Below are positions 53,147-62,066 of a stretch of 64,000 nt of DNA, in pieces. Source of the DNA: Spartobacteria bacterium (GTDB taxonomy: Bacteria; Verrucomicrobiota; Verrucomicrobiia; Chthoniobacterales; UBA10450); contig PLCM01000037.1 in assembly GCA_003134765.1 (NCBI GenBank), positions 37,780 through 101,779 on the forward strand, in the 5' to 3' direction. The position numbers and the translations under genes were made by a program. Every line of letters begins with the position of its first letter. Positions within the stretch are counted from its first letter, which is position 1. The notes beneath the pieces were generated by a model. The model was not told the DNA's origin. It made no database searches and was given only the letters and a program-made list of their open reading frames with translations.

Positions 53147-53437
53147 TCACCTCTCGAAAAAGTAGAGCGCAATAGAGAGAGCAACGAGGATTATCGCAGT
53201 AATCCACCAGATCGCTTTTATCCCGGCCGGTTTCGCCTGGGGCGCAAACTCGCGGCGGATGAATTCGTCGTAATCGAAGTCGCCATCAGGCAAATCAAGC
53301 GCATCCTGAGCGTCGGCATCGATTCGCCATCCCGAATTGTGATCCGCTCCACACTCGGGGCAAGCCAGAGAACCAGCCGGGACTTGCTCGCCACAGACGG
53401 GGCATGGGTCGGGCGCTTCGGGCTTCGAACGGGCCAT
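53147..53437 (-). CDS. zinc-ribbon plus single transmembrane helix protein
   Basis: 96 residues from MARSKPEAPDP. A zinc ribbon (CPVCGEQVPAGSLACPECG), an acidic middle (ALDLPDGDFDYDEF) and a C-terminal helix (AIWWITAIILVALSIALYFF) predict a tail-anchored protein with its ribbon in the cytosol. Function unknown. The tracked start adds 35 residues of no recognisable origin. Confidence 0.78.
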   Translation of the reverse strand: MARSKPEAPDPCPVCGEQVPAGSLACPECGADHNSGWRIDADAQDALDLPDGDFDYDEFIRREFAPQAKPAGIKAIWWITAIILVALSIALYFFER

Positions 53438-53527
53438 TCCCGAGTAAAGCCCAGGCGGCGATGATTTCCAAACCGTCGCGTCCTGCGTGCTTGAATTTAG
53501 TTCCGGGACCTTGTGAAATGTCCGCAA

Positions 53528-54493
53528 ATGAACGGGGAGCAATCAAAGATCGAAATTCTCGCTCCATTCGGTGCCGCCTACGAATGGATGAAGGCGATGC
53601 TCTTTCGTCCTTTTGATGTCGCGAAATGGCTCACGATAGGATTTGCCGCCTTTCTCGCGGGGAGCTGGGGTGGGGGACTGAATTTCGGCCGAATCGGCCG
53701 CCTTGGTGGAGGAGACTGGAAATACAGGGTGACGAGTGACGGCAACCTGCCGGGCGATTGGAACGTCCCGGCGTGGGCAATCGCTCTGGTTGTTGCCGGC
53801 GTGGTCGTCGTGGTGATCCTCGCGTTTGTTTTGATGTGGGTGGCCGCTCGCGGCCGATTTATTTTCACGGATTGCGTGGTGAAAAACCGCGGCGCCATCG
53901 TTGAGCCGTGGCGGGAATTTCGCCGCGAAGGAAACAGCTTCTTTCTCTTTTCGCTCGTGGTCGCTCTCGCCATGATTCTTCTCACGGCGATCCTCATCCT
54001 CATGATCGTCGGCGCGCTCAAATTGTCTTCGCACCACGAGGGGCCTTTCGTCGTGGTAATTCTGGGCTTGATCGTTTTGGGCCTGGTCTGGCTGGCGGTC
54101 ACATTATTTTTTGCCCTCGTGACGCAGTTCATGGTTCCTGTCATGTACCGGCGCCGTTGCTCGGCGCGCGAAGCATTTTTGGACGCATCCCGGCTCATGC
54201 TGCGGAATCCGGGACCGTTTATTTTGTTCGTCTTGTTCGGCATTGTGCTTCTGCTCGCTGTCGGCATTGTCGGCGCCATGATTTCCTGCCTCACCTGCTG
54301 CATCGGCGGGCTGCCCTACATCAGCACCGTGTTGCTTTTGCCCGCCATCGTCTGGCTCGCCGCTTTCAAGCTCTTGTTCCTCCGGCAATTCGGAGAGCAG
54401 TATGACGTCTGGGCAGCTGTCGGATTCCCGCAAGTCCAGCCGGCGGTGGCCCAGCCTCCGGGGCCTTCCTTGCCGCCCCCGTCATCGGCCTGA
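53528..54493 (+). CDS. polytopic membrane protein, unknown
   Basis: About 321 residues, around six to seven helices with long hydrophobic runs (IALVVAGVVVVVILAFVLMWVA, GPFVVVILGLIVLGLVWLAVTLFF, FILFVLFGIVLLLAVGIVGAMI). A charged loop, VVKNRGAIVEPWREFRREG, recurs in DUF-type proteins of this layout, from memory. It ends in a Pro-rich tail. Convergent with rlpA without a gap. Confidence 0.78.
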   Translation: MNGEQSKIEILAPFGAAYEWMKAMLFRPFDVAKWLTIGFAAFLAGSWGGGLNFGRIGRLGGGDWKYRVTSDGNLPGDWNVPAWAIALVVAGVVVVVILAFVLMWVAARGRFIFTDCVVKNRGAIVEPWREFRREGNSFFLFSLVVALAMILLTAILILMIVGALKLSSHHEGPFVVVILGLIVLGLVWLAVTLFFALVTQFMVPVMYRRRCSAREAFLDASRLMLRNPGPFILFVLFGIVLLLAVGIVGAMISCLTCCIGGLPYISTVLLLPAIVWLAAFKLLFLRQFGEQYDVWAAVGFPQVQPAVAQPPGPSLPPPSSA

Positions 54494-54943
54494 TTACCAG
54501 GACGGTCCCTTTTTCAAAGCAGGGAACTTGTCTTCCGCCAGGATTTCCAGGCGAACGCGGGCCGATCCTTCGCTCAGCATTCCCAATTTTGCGGCCGCTT
54601 CCTTGCACAGATCGATCAGGGAGTGGCGATCTGTAATTCCACGGTCGGTGATGCGGACGACGACGCTCTTGCCGTTGCCGAGGTGGGTCACGCGAACTCT
54701 GGTGCCGAGGGGGAGACGATTGTTGGCGGCCGTGAATTCGTCTTTGTCGGCACGTCGCCGGGCGAGCGAATTCGGAGGAACGTTGTACCAGACGGCGTAA
54801 CCTTCCAACGTTACGGGCTTCTTCACGTCCGGTTTCTTGGGATTCATCACCTGGGCGGACGAATTGAGCGCCATACCTAACGACAGGATGGCAAGACCGA
54901 AACGCCGAAACCTGCGTCCGGAATTACCTGGCGGGAACGGCAT
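54494..54943 (-). CDS. rlpA: RlpA-like septal ring lytic transglycosylase
   Basis: 149 residues with a signal peptide (LAILSLGMALNSSAQ). The double-psi beta-barrel is LEGYAVWYNVPPNSLARRRADKDEFTAANNRLPLGTRVRVTHLGNGKSVVVRITDRGITDRHSLIDL. The Asp/His positions of RlpA (TDRG, HSLIDL) are present, but the usual G-x-ASWYG start is replaced by GYAVWYN. It has no SPOR domain. It may cut denuded peptidoglycan or be an inactive relative. It overlaps the 3' end of the upstream kinase gene by 20 bases. Confidence 0.85.
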   Translation of the reverse strand: MPFPPGNSGRRFRRFGLAILSLGMALNSSAQVMNPKKPDVKKPVTLEGYAVWYNVPPNSLARRRADKDEFTAANNRLPLGTRVRVTHLGNGKSVVVRITDRGITDRHSLIDLCKEAAAKLGMLSEGSARVRLEILAEDKFPALKKGPSW

Positions 54944-57152
54944 ATTGGCCCTCGCGAATCACGTCGCGGATTTTTCGCGCGAGAGTCTGGGGCGTGAAAG
55001 GTTTTTGGAGCAGCTCGTACTGCGGCTCGAGGACACCGTGGTTTCCGATGTCGGTGTCTGAATAACCAGAGACGTAAAGAACCTTCATGTCGGCGCGGAG
55101 GGCGCTGAGTTTTCCGACGAGTTCGTGGCCATTCATGTGGGGCATGATCACATCGGTCACGAGCAGATGAATCGGTCCATCGAATTCCCCGGCCAGATTG
55201 AGGGCTTCGATCCCGTCGCTGGCGCACATCACATTGTAGCCCTGGTCTTCGAGCACTTCGCACACGAGCTCGCGGACGATCTCTTCGTCCTCGACCACAA
55301 GGACGGTCTCGAAGTTGGCCGATTTTTCCACGGGCAGGGGTAGTGTCCGGCTAAGATCGATCGGCGCCGATTCCTGTGGCAGATAAATCCGGAAGGTGCT
55401 GCCCTTGCCCGGTTCGCTTTCCACCGAGATGCCGCCTCCGGTTTGGCGAACAATTCCGTAAACCGTGGCGAGCCCGAGGCCGGTTCCCTTGCCGGGCCCC
55501 TTCGTGGTAAAGAACGGTTCGAAGATGTGCGACTTCGTCGCTTCATCCATGCCCGCTCCCGTATCGGTGACCGAAAGCATGACGTAATCGCCCGGGGCGA
55601 GCGACGCAGCAATCTGCGGGGCGGTGATCCAATCAAGCCGCACGTTCTCGGTGCGAATAATCAGTTTGCCGCCGCGCGGCATCGCATCGCGCGCGTTTAC
55701 GCCGAGATTCAAAACGACTTGTTCGAGCTGGCTCGGATCGGCTTTCACGCGCCCGTTCTCGGCATCGGGATGCGACTGCAAATCGAACCGCTCGCCGATG
55801 ACCCGCCGAAGGAGTTTCTCCATCTCGCCGACCAGGGTATTCAGGTCGATCACTCGCGGCTGGAGGATTTGTTTGCGGCTGAAGGCGAGCAGCTGCCGGG
55901 TTAGCGCCGCCGCCTGCTCGCCCGCCTTGCGGATTAGCTCCGCGTTTTGCTTCGCCAGCGAGTTGCTGCTCGTTCGCGTGGCGATGAGCTCCGCGTAGCC
56001 AATGATCGCGGTGAGAAGATTGTTGAAATCGTGCGCCACGCCGCCGGCCAGCCGGCCGACTGCCTCCATTTTTTGCGAATGGCGGAGCTCTTCCTCGCTT
56101 TTGCGCAGCGCTTCCTCGGTGACGCGCCGTTCCTCCATTTCGCGGATGAGGTTGTCGCGTTGCTCGAAAAATTTCTTCGTCGCCCGGGCCATCTCACCGA
56201 ACTCGGAATGGTCCCAGCAGAGGCGCTCGATCGGTTTCGGGTCGCTCCGCTTCAAGGTGTCCATGATTCGGCGAAGCGGGTGGCTTACCCAGCGCACGAC
56301 CGACCAGTAAATTAGAAGGAGCAGGACGGACGCGAAGATAAACAGCGACATGATCAGGCGCTCGTTCGACCGGTTCAAAAGCCCGACGACCGGCATTTCG
56401 TTTCGAACCACGAGGTAGGCGACCGTCTGGCCGTCCCACCCCGGCAAAGGTTTTGAAAAGGAGATCAGACCATCTTCCACGATTTCCCGCGGCGGCTGGC
56501 GGCCGAATACCAGGCTCAGGTTGGTATTCGAGAAGAGGGCCATCCCTTCCAGCTCCGGCTCATTCCAGAGCCGGCCGACGAAGAAGAAGCCCTCCTGGGG
56601 AGTCTGGCGTGAGTAGTCTTTCGAACCGTGAACGGTGGCGCCGCGGATCTCCATCCAGTAGTCGGCGACTTTGATGAAAAAATGAGCGGTCGGTTGTTGC
56701 GCGAAAAGCTTGTCGAACGCTTCAGGAGGCAGGGGAAGATCGGGCGGTTTAATGTCTTTTTGTTTTTCCGCCACCGCCTTGTCTTGTTCCGGGTCCGCGA
56801 GAAGCGCATAGCGCGAGTAGACGAGCGTTTTATCTGGAGTGAAGATCCACGCCGCGTGTGCCTTGTAACCTATAAGGCTTTCGTTGCTCACATTCTCTTC
56901 CAGCCAACGGGTATTCTTGGTCTGGATCGCGTGGACCATGGCGTCCCACGTCGTGTCGTAATCCGCGAGGGTTTCCAATGGCTCGCCGTCCTTGGCCAGA
57001 AAAGCATCGAAGGAGCGTTTGGCTTCCACGAGCCGGTTCGTCCGGATCTCGCGGAACTTCCGCTGGTCAAACGCGCGAAAGGCCCAGAGGCCGGCTATGA
57101 AAATCGCTACCACAGCCAGCAGCAAAAGCGTGATCTTGGTTTGGACTTTCAT
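54924..57152 (-). CDS. hybrid sensor histidine kinase with CHASE4-like sensor and receiver
   Basis: 742 residues. Helix 1 (ITLLLLAVVAIFIAGLWAF), a periplasmic CHASE4-like sensor (about 40-265, with DYDTTWDAMVHAIQTKNTRWL), helix 2 (LFIFASVLLLLIYWSVV), HAMP, a coiled coil, HisKA with GGVAHDFNNLLTAIIGYAEL, HATPase (NLGVNARDAMPRGG, DTGAGMD, GKGTGLGLATVYGIV), and a C-terminal receiver with the phospho-Asp in LLVTDVIMP and the Lys in LLQKPFTP. It senses an unknown envelope signal. No response regulator gene lies next to it. The 3' end overlaps rlpA. Confidence 0.94.
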   Translation of the reverse strand: MKVQTKITLLLLAVVAIFIAGLWAFRAFDQRKFREIRTNRLVEAKRSFDAFLAKDGEPLETLADYDTTWDAMVHAIQTKNTRWLEENVSNESLIGYKAHAAWIFTPDKTLVYSRYALLADPEQDKAVAEKQKDIKPPDLPLPPEAFDKLFAQQPTAHFFIKVADYWMEIRGATVHGSKDYSRQTPQEGFFFVGRLWNEPELEGMALFSNTNLSLVFGRQPPREIVEDGLISFSKPLPGWDGQTVAYLVVRNEMPVVGLLNRSNERLIMSLFIFASVLLLLIYWSVVRWVSHPLRRIMDTLKRSDPKPIERLCWDHSEFGEMARATKKFFEQRDNLIREMEERRVTEEALRKSEEELRHSQKMEAVGRLAGGVAHDFNNLLTAIIGYAELIATRTSSNSLAKQNAELIRKAGEQAAALTRQLLAFSRKQILQPRVIDLNTLVGEMEKLLRRVIGERFDLQSHPDAENGRVKADPSQLEQVVLNLGVNARDAMPRGGKLIIRTENVRLDWITAPQIAASLAPGDYVMLSVTDTGAGMDEATKSHIFEPFFTTKGPGKGTGLGLATVYGIVRQTGGGISVESEPGKGSTFRIYLPQESAPIDLSRTLPLPVEKSANFETVLVVEDEEIVRELVCEVLEDQGYNVMCASDGIEALNLAGEFDGPIHLLVTDVIMPHMNGHELVGKLSALRADMKVLYVSGYSDTDIGNHGVLEPQYELLQKPFTPQTLARKIRDVIREGQYAVPAR

Positions 57153-57229
57153 TTCAATCTTACAACATCCCGTTGCCTCCCTTCGCGGCCGCGCAATATA
57201 GGCCTCAATCAGACGGCTCCACTATCTTC

Positions 57230-58027
57230 TTATTCGTGCAAACGCTCCTCGCGAATCGCAACTATTTTCAACTCCTTACCTTCCGGGCGAATGGCCCACC
57301 AGTTTTTGGTGTGCCCCCGGGCCTTGTTTTTTGTTGTTCGAGCGCTGCTCTGCAGCTCAAAAGCGATCGTAAACTCGATGTCGGTTTCGCCCTCGTTTCC
57401 CGAGGCAAAAAAGCTCACCGGCTCGGAGAGGGTATATTTCCGTTCCGGCCAGCGTTTGACATAGTTGCTGGTGTCTTGCGTCACGAACGGTTGCGAAACC
57501 GTGCCGTGATCGAAATATCTTACCGGAAAGGCGTAATACTTTACCTGGGCCGCCACGTCCTCAGTTTCGGCATCCCGGAGATAATCCTGCACAAACTTGT
57601 TCACCCGTTCCGGTGTGAGATCCTGCGAAGCCGGGGGCGATTCCGCGGGTGGAGGTGGGCTGGGCGACAAGTCCGGTTTCGCCTCCGCCTCTCTCTGCAA
57701 GGCAAGACGCTGCGACTCGGGCAATGCACTCTCGATGTCGCTCTTGAGCACAGGGACATCGGGTAACGGTGCCGACGCCGCGAGGGTGGCGGGCTGGATG
57801 TGTAGGGAGGTCGCAGTGTCCGGGTCGACCGTGCCGGTGACCGCGAATCCTTTCCGTGTCTGGTAACGCTTCAGAGCGTCGACCAGCACCGGGCTGCTTT
57901 GGCCGTCGATGTTGCCAAAATAGAGATTGCGCTTGCGCAGTTCTTCCTGGACCTGCCGCACGGTTTCATCCGCCTGAACGAGGGTGGAAACGAAAAGACC
58001 AAAAAGACAAAGGAGCACTCGTATCAT
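57230..58027 (-). CDS. exported peptidoglycan-binding-domain protein
   Basis: 265 residues with signal peptide MIRVLLCLFGLFVSTLVQA. The first domain is PG_binding_1 (VRQVQEELRKRNLYFGNIDGQSSPVLVDALKRYQTRKGFAVTGTVD). A Pro-rich linker (SPSPPPPAESPPAS) follows, then a C-terminal SnoaL/NTF2-like region of unknown role (VNKFVQDYLRDAETEDVAAQVKYYAFPVRYFDHG). Periplasmic. It is downstream of the PHP-GT4 gene on the same strand. Confidence 0.85.
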   Translation of the reverse strand: MIRVLLCLFGLFVSTLVQADETVRQVQEELRKRNLYFGNIDGQSSPVLVDALKRYQTRKGFAVTGTVDPDTATSLHIQPATLAASAPLPDVPVLKSDIESALPESQRLALQREAEAKPDLSPSPPPPAESPPASQDLTPERVNKFVQDYLRDAETEDVAAQVKYYAFPVRYFDHGTVSQPFVTQDTSNYVKRWPERKYTLSEPVSFFASGNEGETDIEFTIAFELQSSARTTKNKARGHTKNWWAIRPEGKELKIVAIREERLHE

Positions 58028-58050
58028 CCCACCTTTGCATCGTATGGAAT

Positions 58051-60453
58051 TTATAGTTCGGTCGCCTGCCAGAACTTGCGGAACGCCCCCGGCCAGCTCC
58101 GGTCGACCACGCTCTGCCGAGCTTTCTCCCCCATGCGGGCTCGCAACGGCGCGTCGCGGCTGATCCGGTCAATCGCGCGCGCGAAATCTTCCGCGTCGTG
58201 TGCTTTCGTAACCAGACCGGTTGTCCCGTCTCGGACTAACTCCTTCGGCCCGCCCAAATCTGAGACGATGACCGGCAGCCCGGAAGCCTGTGCTTCGAGA
58301 ACGACGTTTCCGAAAGTGTCCGTTGTGCTCGGGAAGACAAAGACGTCGGCCGAAGCATAGGCCTTCGCCAGCGCCTCGCCCTTGAGAAAGCCGAGAAAAA
58401 CCGCATCCGGAAGCGCGGCGGCCAAAGCTTCGGCGTACGGCCCAAGCCCGACCAGATACAGCTTCACCGGGTGACCCGTCTCGCGAAGTTTCTTATAAGC
58501 CGTCGCCAGGACATCCAGATCTTTTTCACGGGAGATCCGGCCGACATAGAGGAGGCGCACTTCCTTGCCGTTCGCACCGGCACCCGGCCAGAACGTGAGG
58601 TCGCGCCGGGAGGGATGAAAAAGATCGGTGTCGAGCCCGCGCGGCAGGATCTGCAACTTCTCCGGCGCAAACCCCCGGTCGATCCAGCATTTGCGGTAAT
58701 GCTCGGAGTTGACGAAAACGGTGTCGACCTGGCCGTAGAGCCAGTGCATGTAGCTCCAGGCGAGGCTTTCGAGAAAACGGTCCTCGGTCAGGATGCGCAC
58801 GTATTCCGGGATGTCAGTGTGATAAATCCCGCTGGTTTGCAGGTTCAACATTTTCGCCGCCAACAGCCCGATCAGGCCCATCGGACCCGGGGTGCTGATG
58901 ATGATCTCGGTGAATTGCTCCCGCTGGATGTAATCGAGGATCTGCATGATCGGCGGAAAGCTCAGCCGTTGCAGTTCATACTCGGGCAGCGCGAATTCGC
59001 CGATCGGCCGGAAATTCTTGATCGGGATATCGTGAACGGTGAGCCGGCGTCGGGACGTGACCACCATCAGTTTTTCACCGGCCGCCACCCCCGCCGCCGT
59101 CATTTTGCGGATCGTGGTGGCGACGCCGTTGACGTCGTCGAGTGTGTCGGTGAACCAGGCTCGCTTCTGGTTTTGCAGAACCAGGGGAACCGTCCCCGTC
59201 ATTTTCGAGAAGATGTCGCGCAGCCAGCGGCGGGATGGCGCCTGGCTGTGAAACCCGTAAATGTAAGGAGAGAGCAGCACGATGATCGGCGCGATCCCAC
59301 TCAACGCCTGGATGCTTTCGATCACATTCCCGGTGCGCAATTGCTGGACGAATTTCTCGAAGAGCCGAAACGCGAGCTGTTCGCAGACCAGGTTCGCCAT
59401 CAGAAACGTGCGGCGCTCCGGCTCGGTCACGCCTTTCATTTCCCGGGCGAGGCGCGCCTTGACCTTCGGGCGCGAGAAATGTTTCGAGAGCCCTTTCCAG
59501 AGTGAAACGTTCCGCGGCTTCGCCAGCTCGAAGATTTTCCCGGACATCACTCCATGTGCGACGAAGGTCGCTTTCTCCCGCAGCGTGAATTCCGTCGGGT
59601 CGCGCCCCTCCATGAAACGCGAGAACATTGTTTCCAGGAGGGGGCCGGTTGGGCCGAGGCGCTCGGTGAACCGGTCCTGGATGAAACAGGAGACGGTGTT
59701 GTAGAATCCGTGGGACAAGGCAAGGGGCGTTCCGCCTTCCCCTCGGGGCTCGCATTCGCCCGCGCGGACAAGGCCGAGAAAATCCGACGCCGTCCGGGCC
59801 TTTGGCGTTTCCGTGTAAGCGCCGGCCACGAACTGCCCGCCGTGATCGTCCGAGCCGCCGGTGAAGATTTTGCGCCACGGCTCCGGGTGGGTCGGGGTGA
59901 GATTATGCCGGTTTGCCAGCTCTTCGATTTTTTGCGGAGTCAGGCCGGAGAAAAGCTCGCGCGCCAGCACGCTCAGGAGCGCATCGCGCAGTCCATTGAT
60001 TCCTTCAAAATGCTTAAAAAGGAGAATAAGTCGCTCAAGGTGTTCCGCTTCCAGTTTTCCATTGATGCTGTAAAGTGGGTGCGCCACGGAATGGGCGATC
60101 CCCTCGCTTTGGAGGTAGCTTTGCAGGTCGAAAATGTTTTCTCGCCGAGCGGCAATCCCCGCATGCTGCGCTTCGGAAATGCCCCACACCAGCAGGTGGA
60201 TCTTGCACGGATCGGTCGGAAAATAGGTGGTCACTTCCTCGCTGATAAAAGTTCCTTCCAGCTCCGCGATCTCGAGATTCCCGTCGATCGTGTCGTGATC
60301 GGTGATGGTGACAAAATCCATCCCGCGTTCGCGCAGGAGCCGATGGAGCTCGCGCGGATCGCTGTAGCTGTCCGGGAAATCGAAGCGCCGGAAGAGCCAC
60401 TCTTCGGAGCGCGCGCTGAATCGCGAATGAATATGGAGATCGCACCGACTCAT
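58051..60453 (-). CDS. PHP metal-hydrolase domain fused to GT4 glycosyltransferase
   Basis: 800 residues. The N-terminal part (about 1-210) is a PHP domain: CDLHIHSRFS (HxH), FVTITDHDTIDG, HPLYSING and FTGGSDDHGGQFVAG are the usual metal-binding stretches. The middle (about 210-400) is helical. The C-terminal 400 residues are GT4: HTDIPEYVRILTEDRFLE, LPRGLDTDLFHP, LLYVGRISREKDLDVLA and FPSTTDTFGNVVLEAQASGLPVIVSDLGGPKEL. GT4 activity on a lipid acceptor is likely, as in PimB/DgdA-type enzymes. The PHP part may remove a phosphate. A DUF2334 deacetylase gene is immediately upstream with 10 bases between. Confidence 0.92.
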   Translation of the reverse strand: MSRCDLHIHSRFSARSEEWLFRRFDFPDSYSDPRELHRLLRERGMDFVTITDHDTIDGNLEIAELEGTFISEEVTTYFPTDPCKIHLLVWGISEAQHAGIAARRENIFDLQSYLQSEGIAHSVAHPLYSINGKLEAEHLERLILLFKHFEGINGLRDALLSVLARELFSGLTPQKIEELANRHNLTPTHPEPWRKIFTGGSDDHGGQFVAGAYTETPKARTASDFLGLVRAGECEPRGEGGTPLALSHGFYNTVSCFIQDRFTERLGPTGPLLETMFSRFMEGRDPTEFTLREKATFVAHGVMSGKIFELAKPRNVSLWKGLSKHFSRPKVKARLAREMKGVTEPERRTFLMANLVCEQLAFRLFEKFVQQLRTGNVIESIQALSGIAPIIVLLSPYIYGFHSQAPSRRWLRDIFSKMTGTVPLVLQNQKRAWFTDTLDDVNGVATTIRKMTAAGVAAGEKLMVVTSRRRLTVHDIPIKNFRPIGEFALPEYELQRLSFPPIMQILDYIQREQFTEIIISTPGPMGLIGLLAAKMLNLQTSGIYHTDIPEYVRILTEDRFLESLAWSYMHWLYGQVDTVFVNSEHYRKCWIDRGFAPEKLQILPRGLDTDLFHPSRRDLTFWPGAGANGKEVRLLYVGRISREKDLDVLATAYKKLRETGHPVKLYLVGLGPYAEALAAALPDAVFLGFLKGEALAKAYASADVFVFPSTTDTFGNVVLEAQASGLPVIVSDLGGPKELVRDGTTGLVTKAHDAEDFARAIDRISRDAPLRARMGEKARQSVVDRSWPGAFRKFWQATEL

Positions 60454-60463
60454 AAGCAGTCCG

Positions 60464-61276
60464 TTAATTGCGCTGGCGCGTGCGCTTCTCCGCAATCCAA
60501 TCGCGGTAAGTCGTGGCGTTCCGATTTTCCATGAGGCGATCGGTCAGTCGGAGGATTTGGTGCCAGATTTCGGGATGCTTTCGGTCGGGCGGATGGATGC
60601 TAACGCGCGCCAGGGGCGCGTCCAGGAGCTGGCGAATGAGGAGATTGTTCCAGGCGAGGCTGGTTGTCCGCCGCCAGCCGCTCCGAACACTGTAAGCGAG
60701 CGTCCGGGCGGAATAATTTTCCCCTGAGCGCAGGTCGCGGACCCTCGCCAATCGAGTTGTGTATTCCATCTCGGCATCGGTGGCGGCGCGCTCTGCGGAA
60801 GCGCCGAGTAGCCACGCCGGCGCGATGAAACCGCGCGGCGTTAATCCGGCGGCGGCAAATTCCTCGCGGGCCTGGCTAATCCGCCGGAAGGCTTCGTCAT
60901 AGCCGAGATCGTAGAACTCGCCTTCGTCCTTCGTGTAGAAACGGGTGAAAAGTTTTTCAGTGAGTTTCTCGCCGTTGCGCCGCGGCCTTTCGTGGAAGTA
61001 GCCGTGAATTACGATCTCGTGTCCCTTCGCTTCCAATTCCTGGAGCCAGCGGACAAAGCTCCGGTCTTCCGCGAAGCAGCCGTGATGATGATAATTCGGC
61101 ACGACCAGGAGCGAGCAAGTCGACACGCCGTGGCGCGCGAGTTCGGTTACGATTTCTTCCACCGCCGGCCGCGTCGCGGGGGCGACATCGTGCACCGAAA
61201 CGACGAGTGCGGCCCGCTCCACTTCCGCCGAAAGCGCGAAAATGGAAGACAACGACGTCGCACTGGCTCCGGTCAC
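60464..61276 (-). CDS. DUF2334 polysaccharide deacetylase-like protein
   Basis: About 270 residues. The NodB-like barrel shows VVSVHDVAPATRPAVEEIV (metal Asp), LLVVPNYHHHGCF, LEAKGHEIVIHGYFHERP with the HxxxH pair and GFIAPAWLLG. It likely deacetylates an N-acetyl sugar, most plausibly on the product of the PHP-GT4 protein whose gene follows after 10 bases. No signal peptide, so a cytosolic substrate is expected. A GTG start at 61276 is used. Confidence 0.88.
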   Translation of the reverse strand: MTGASATSLSSIFALSAEVERAALVVSVHDVAPATRPAVEEIVTELARHGVSTCSLLVVPNYHHHGCFAEDRSFVRWLQELEAKGHEIVIHGYFHERPRRNGEKLTEKLFTRFYTKDEGEFYDLGYDEAFRRISQAREEFAAAGLTPRGFIAPAWLLGASAERAATDAEMEYTTRLARVRDLRSGENYSARTLAYSVRSGWRRTTSLAWNNLLIRQLLDAPLARVSIHPPDRKHPEIWHQILRLTDRLMENRNATTYRDWIAEKRTRQRN

Positions 61277-61324
61277 GCCGGATTTTCGGTCTCAACCACA
61301 CCGCAAACAAGCCTAATCGGTGTC

Positions 61325-61463
61325 CGCTTGTCTCGTGGTAGGGACGCCGCGCTGCGGCGTCCGCCGATCCAGTGACAGCGCTATATTGGTATTGCGGTCG
61401 GACGCCGCAGCGCGGCGTCCCTACCTGGAAGGATTATGCGACCCACCCATCCGCAAGATCTCG
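61325..61463. repeat. 138-bp duplication, left copy (repeat plus end of EVE gene)
   Basis: Matches 61519-61656 almost throughout: CGCTTGTCTCG, the palindrome GGTAGGGACGCCGCGCTGCG (61337-61425), and the last part of the EVE coding region (GGAAGGATTATGCGACCCAC...). The 55 bases between the copies are unrelated. The gap 61277-61613 holds nothing else. Confidence 0.9.
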
Positions 61464-61518
61464 ATTCGTTCACTGTCGCTGGCGGCCCCTGAGCGGAGCC
61501 CTGACTGGATCGTCTCGG

Positions 61519-61656
61519 CGCTTGTCTCGCGGTAGGGACGCCGCGCTGCGGCGTCCGCCGATGCACTGGCAGCTATATTGATTATTGCGGTCGGACGCCG
61601 CAGCGCGGCGTCCCTACCTGGAAGGATTATGCGACCCACCCATCCGCAAGATCTCG
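61519..61656. repeat. 138-bp duplication, right copy (palindrome overlaps EVE stop)
   Basis: It holds the GTAGGGACGCC palindrome (61531-61618), and the last 14 or so codons of the EVE gene lie within it. The stop codon of the EVE gene (61614-61616) is a part of the palindrome arm. Confidence 0.9.
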
Positions 61657-62039
61657 TCGAACTGCGCGCTCGTCACGGGCTGGACGGACAATCGCGACAG
61701 GCGCAGCAACGCCATCTCCTTCAACCTGGGGTTTCGTTTGATGGCGTCGAGCGCGACTGGATGGGCTAACGGTTTGTCCGGCGCCAGATCGACTGCGCTC
61801 CAGTCGCCCTCAGTCGCGGTAGGATCGGGATAGGCCTCGCGAATCACTTTGGCGGTTCCGATCACCGATTTGTCGGTGACGCTGTGATAGAAAAGGACGG
61901 CGTCCCCTTTGCGCATCGTGCGCAGATTATTTCGGGCGGTGTAATTCCGCACTCCGGTCCACTGCGTTTTCCCGTCTGCGACAAAATTCGTCCACGAATA
62001 GGCCGATGGTTCCTGTTTCAAGAGCCAGAACTGTTTCAC
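61614..62039 (-). CDS. EVE domain protein
   Basis: 141 residues starting MKQFWLLKQEPSAYSWTNF. EVE-domain marks: GVRNYTARNNLRTMRKGDAVLFYHSV, GTAKVIREAYPDPTA, LKEMALLRLSRLSVQPVT and FDEILRMGG. The fold is PUA-like and binds modified bases in DNA or RNA. The stop codon lies in a palindromic repeat and the end was duplicated downstream (61325-61463). Confidence 0.93.
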   Translation of the reverse strand: MKQFWLLKQEPSAYSWTNFVADGKTQWTGVRNYTARNNLRTMRKGDAVLFYHSVTDKSVIGTAKVIREAYPDPTATEGDWSAVDLAPDKPLAHPVALDAIKRNPRLKEMALLRLSRLSVQPVTSAQFDEILRMGGSHNPSR

Positions 62040-62066
62040 GCAACAATTAGGTAGAACAGCGCGGCC

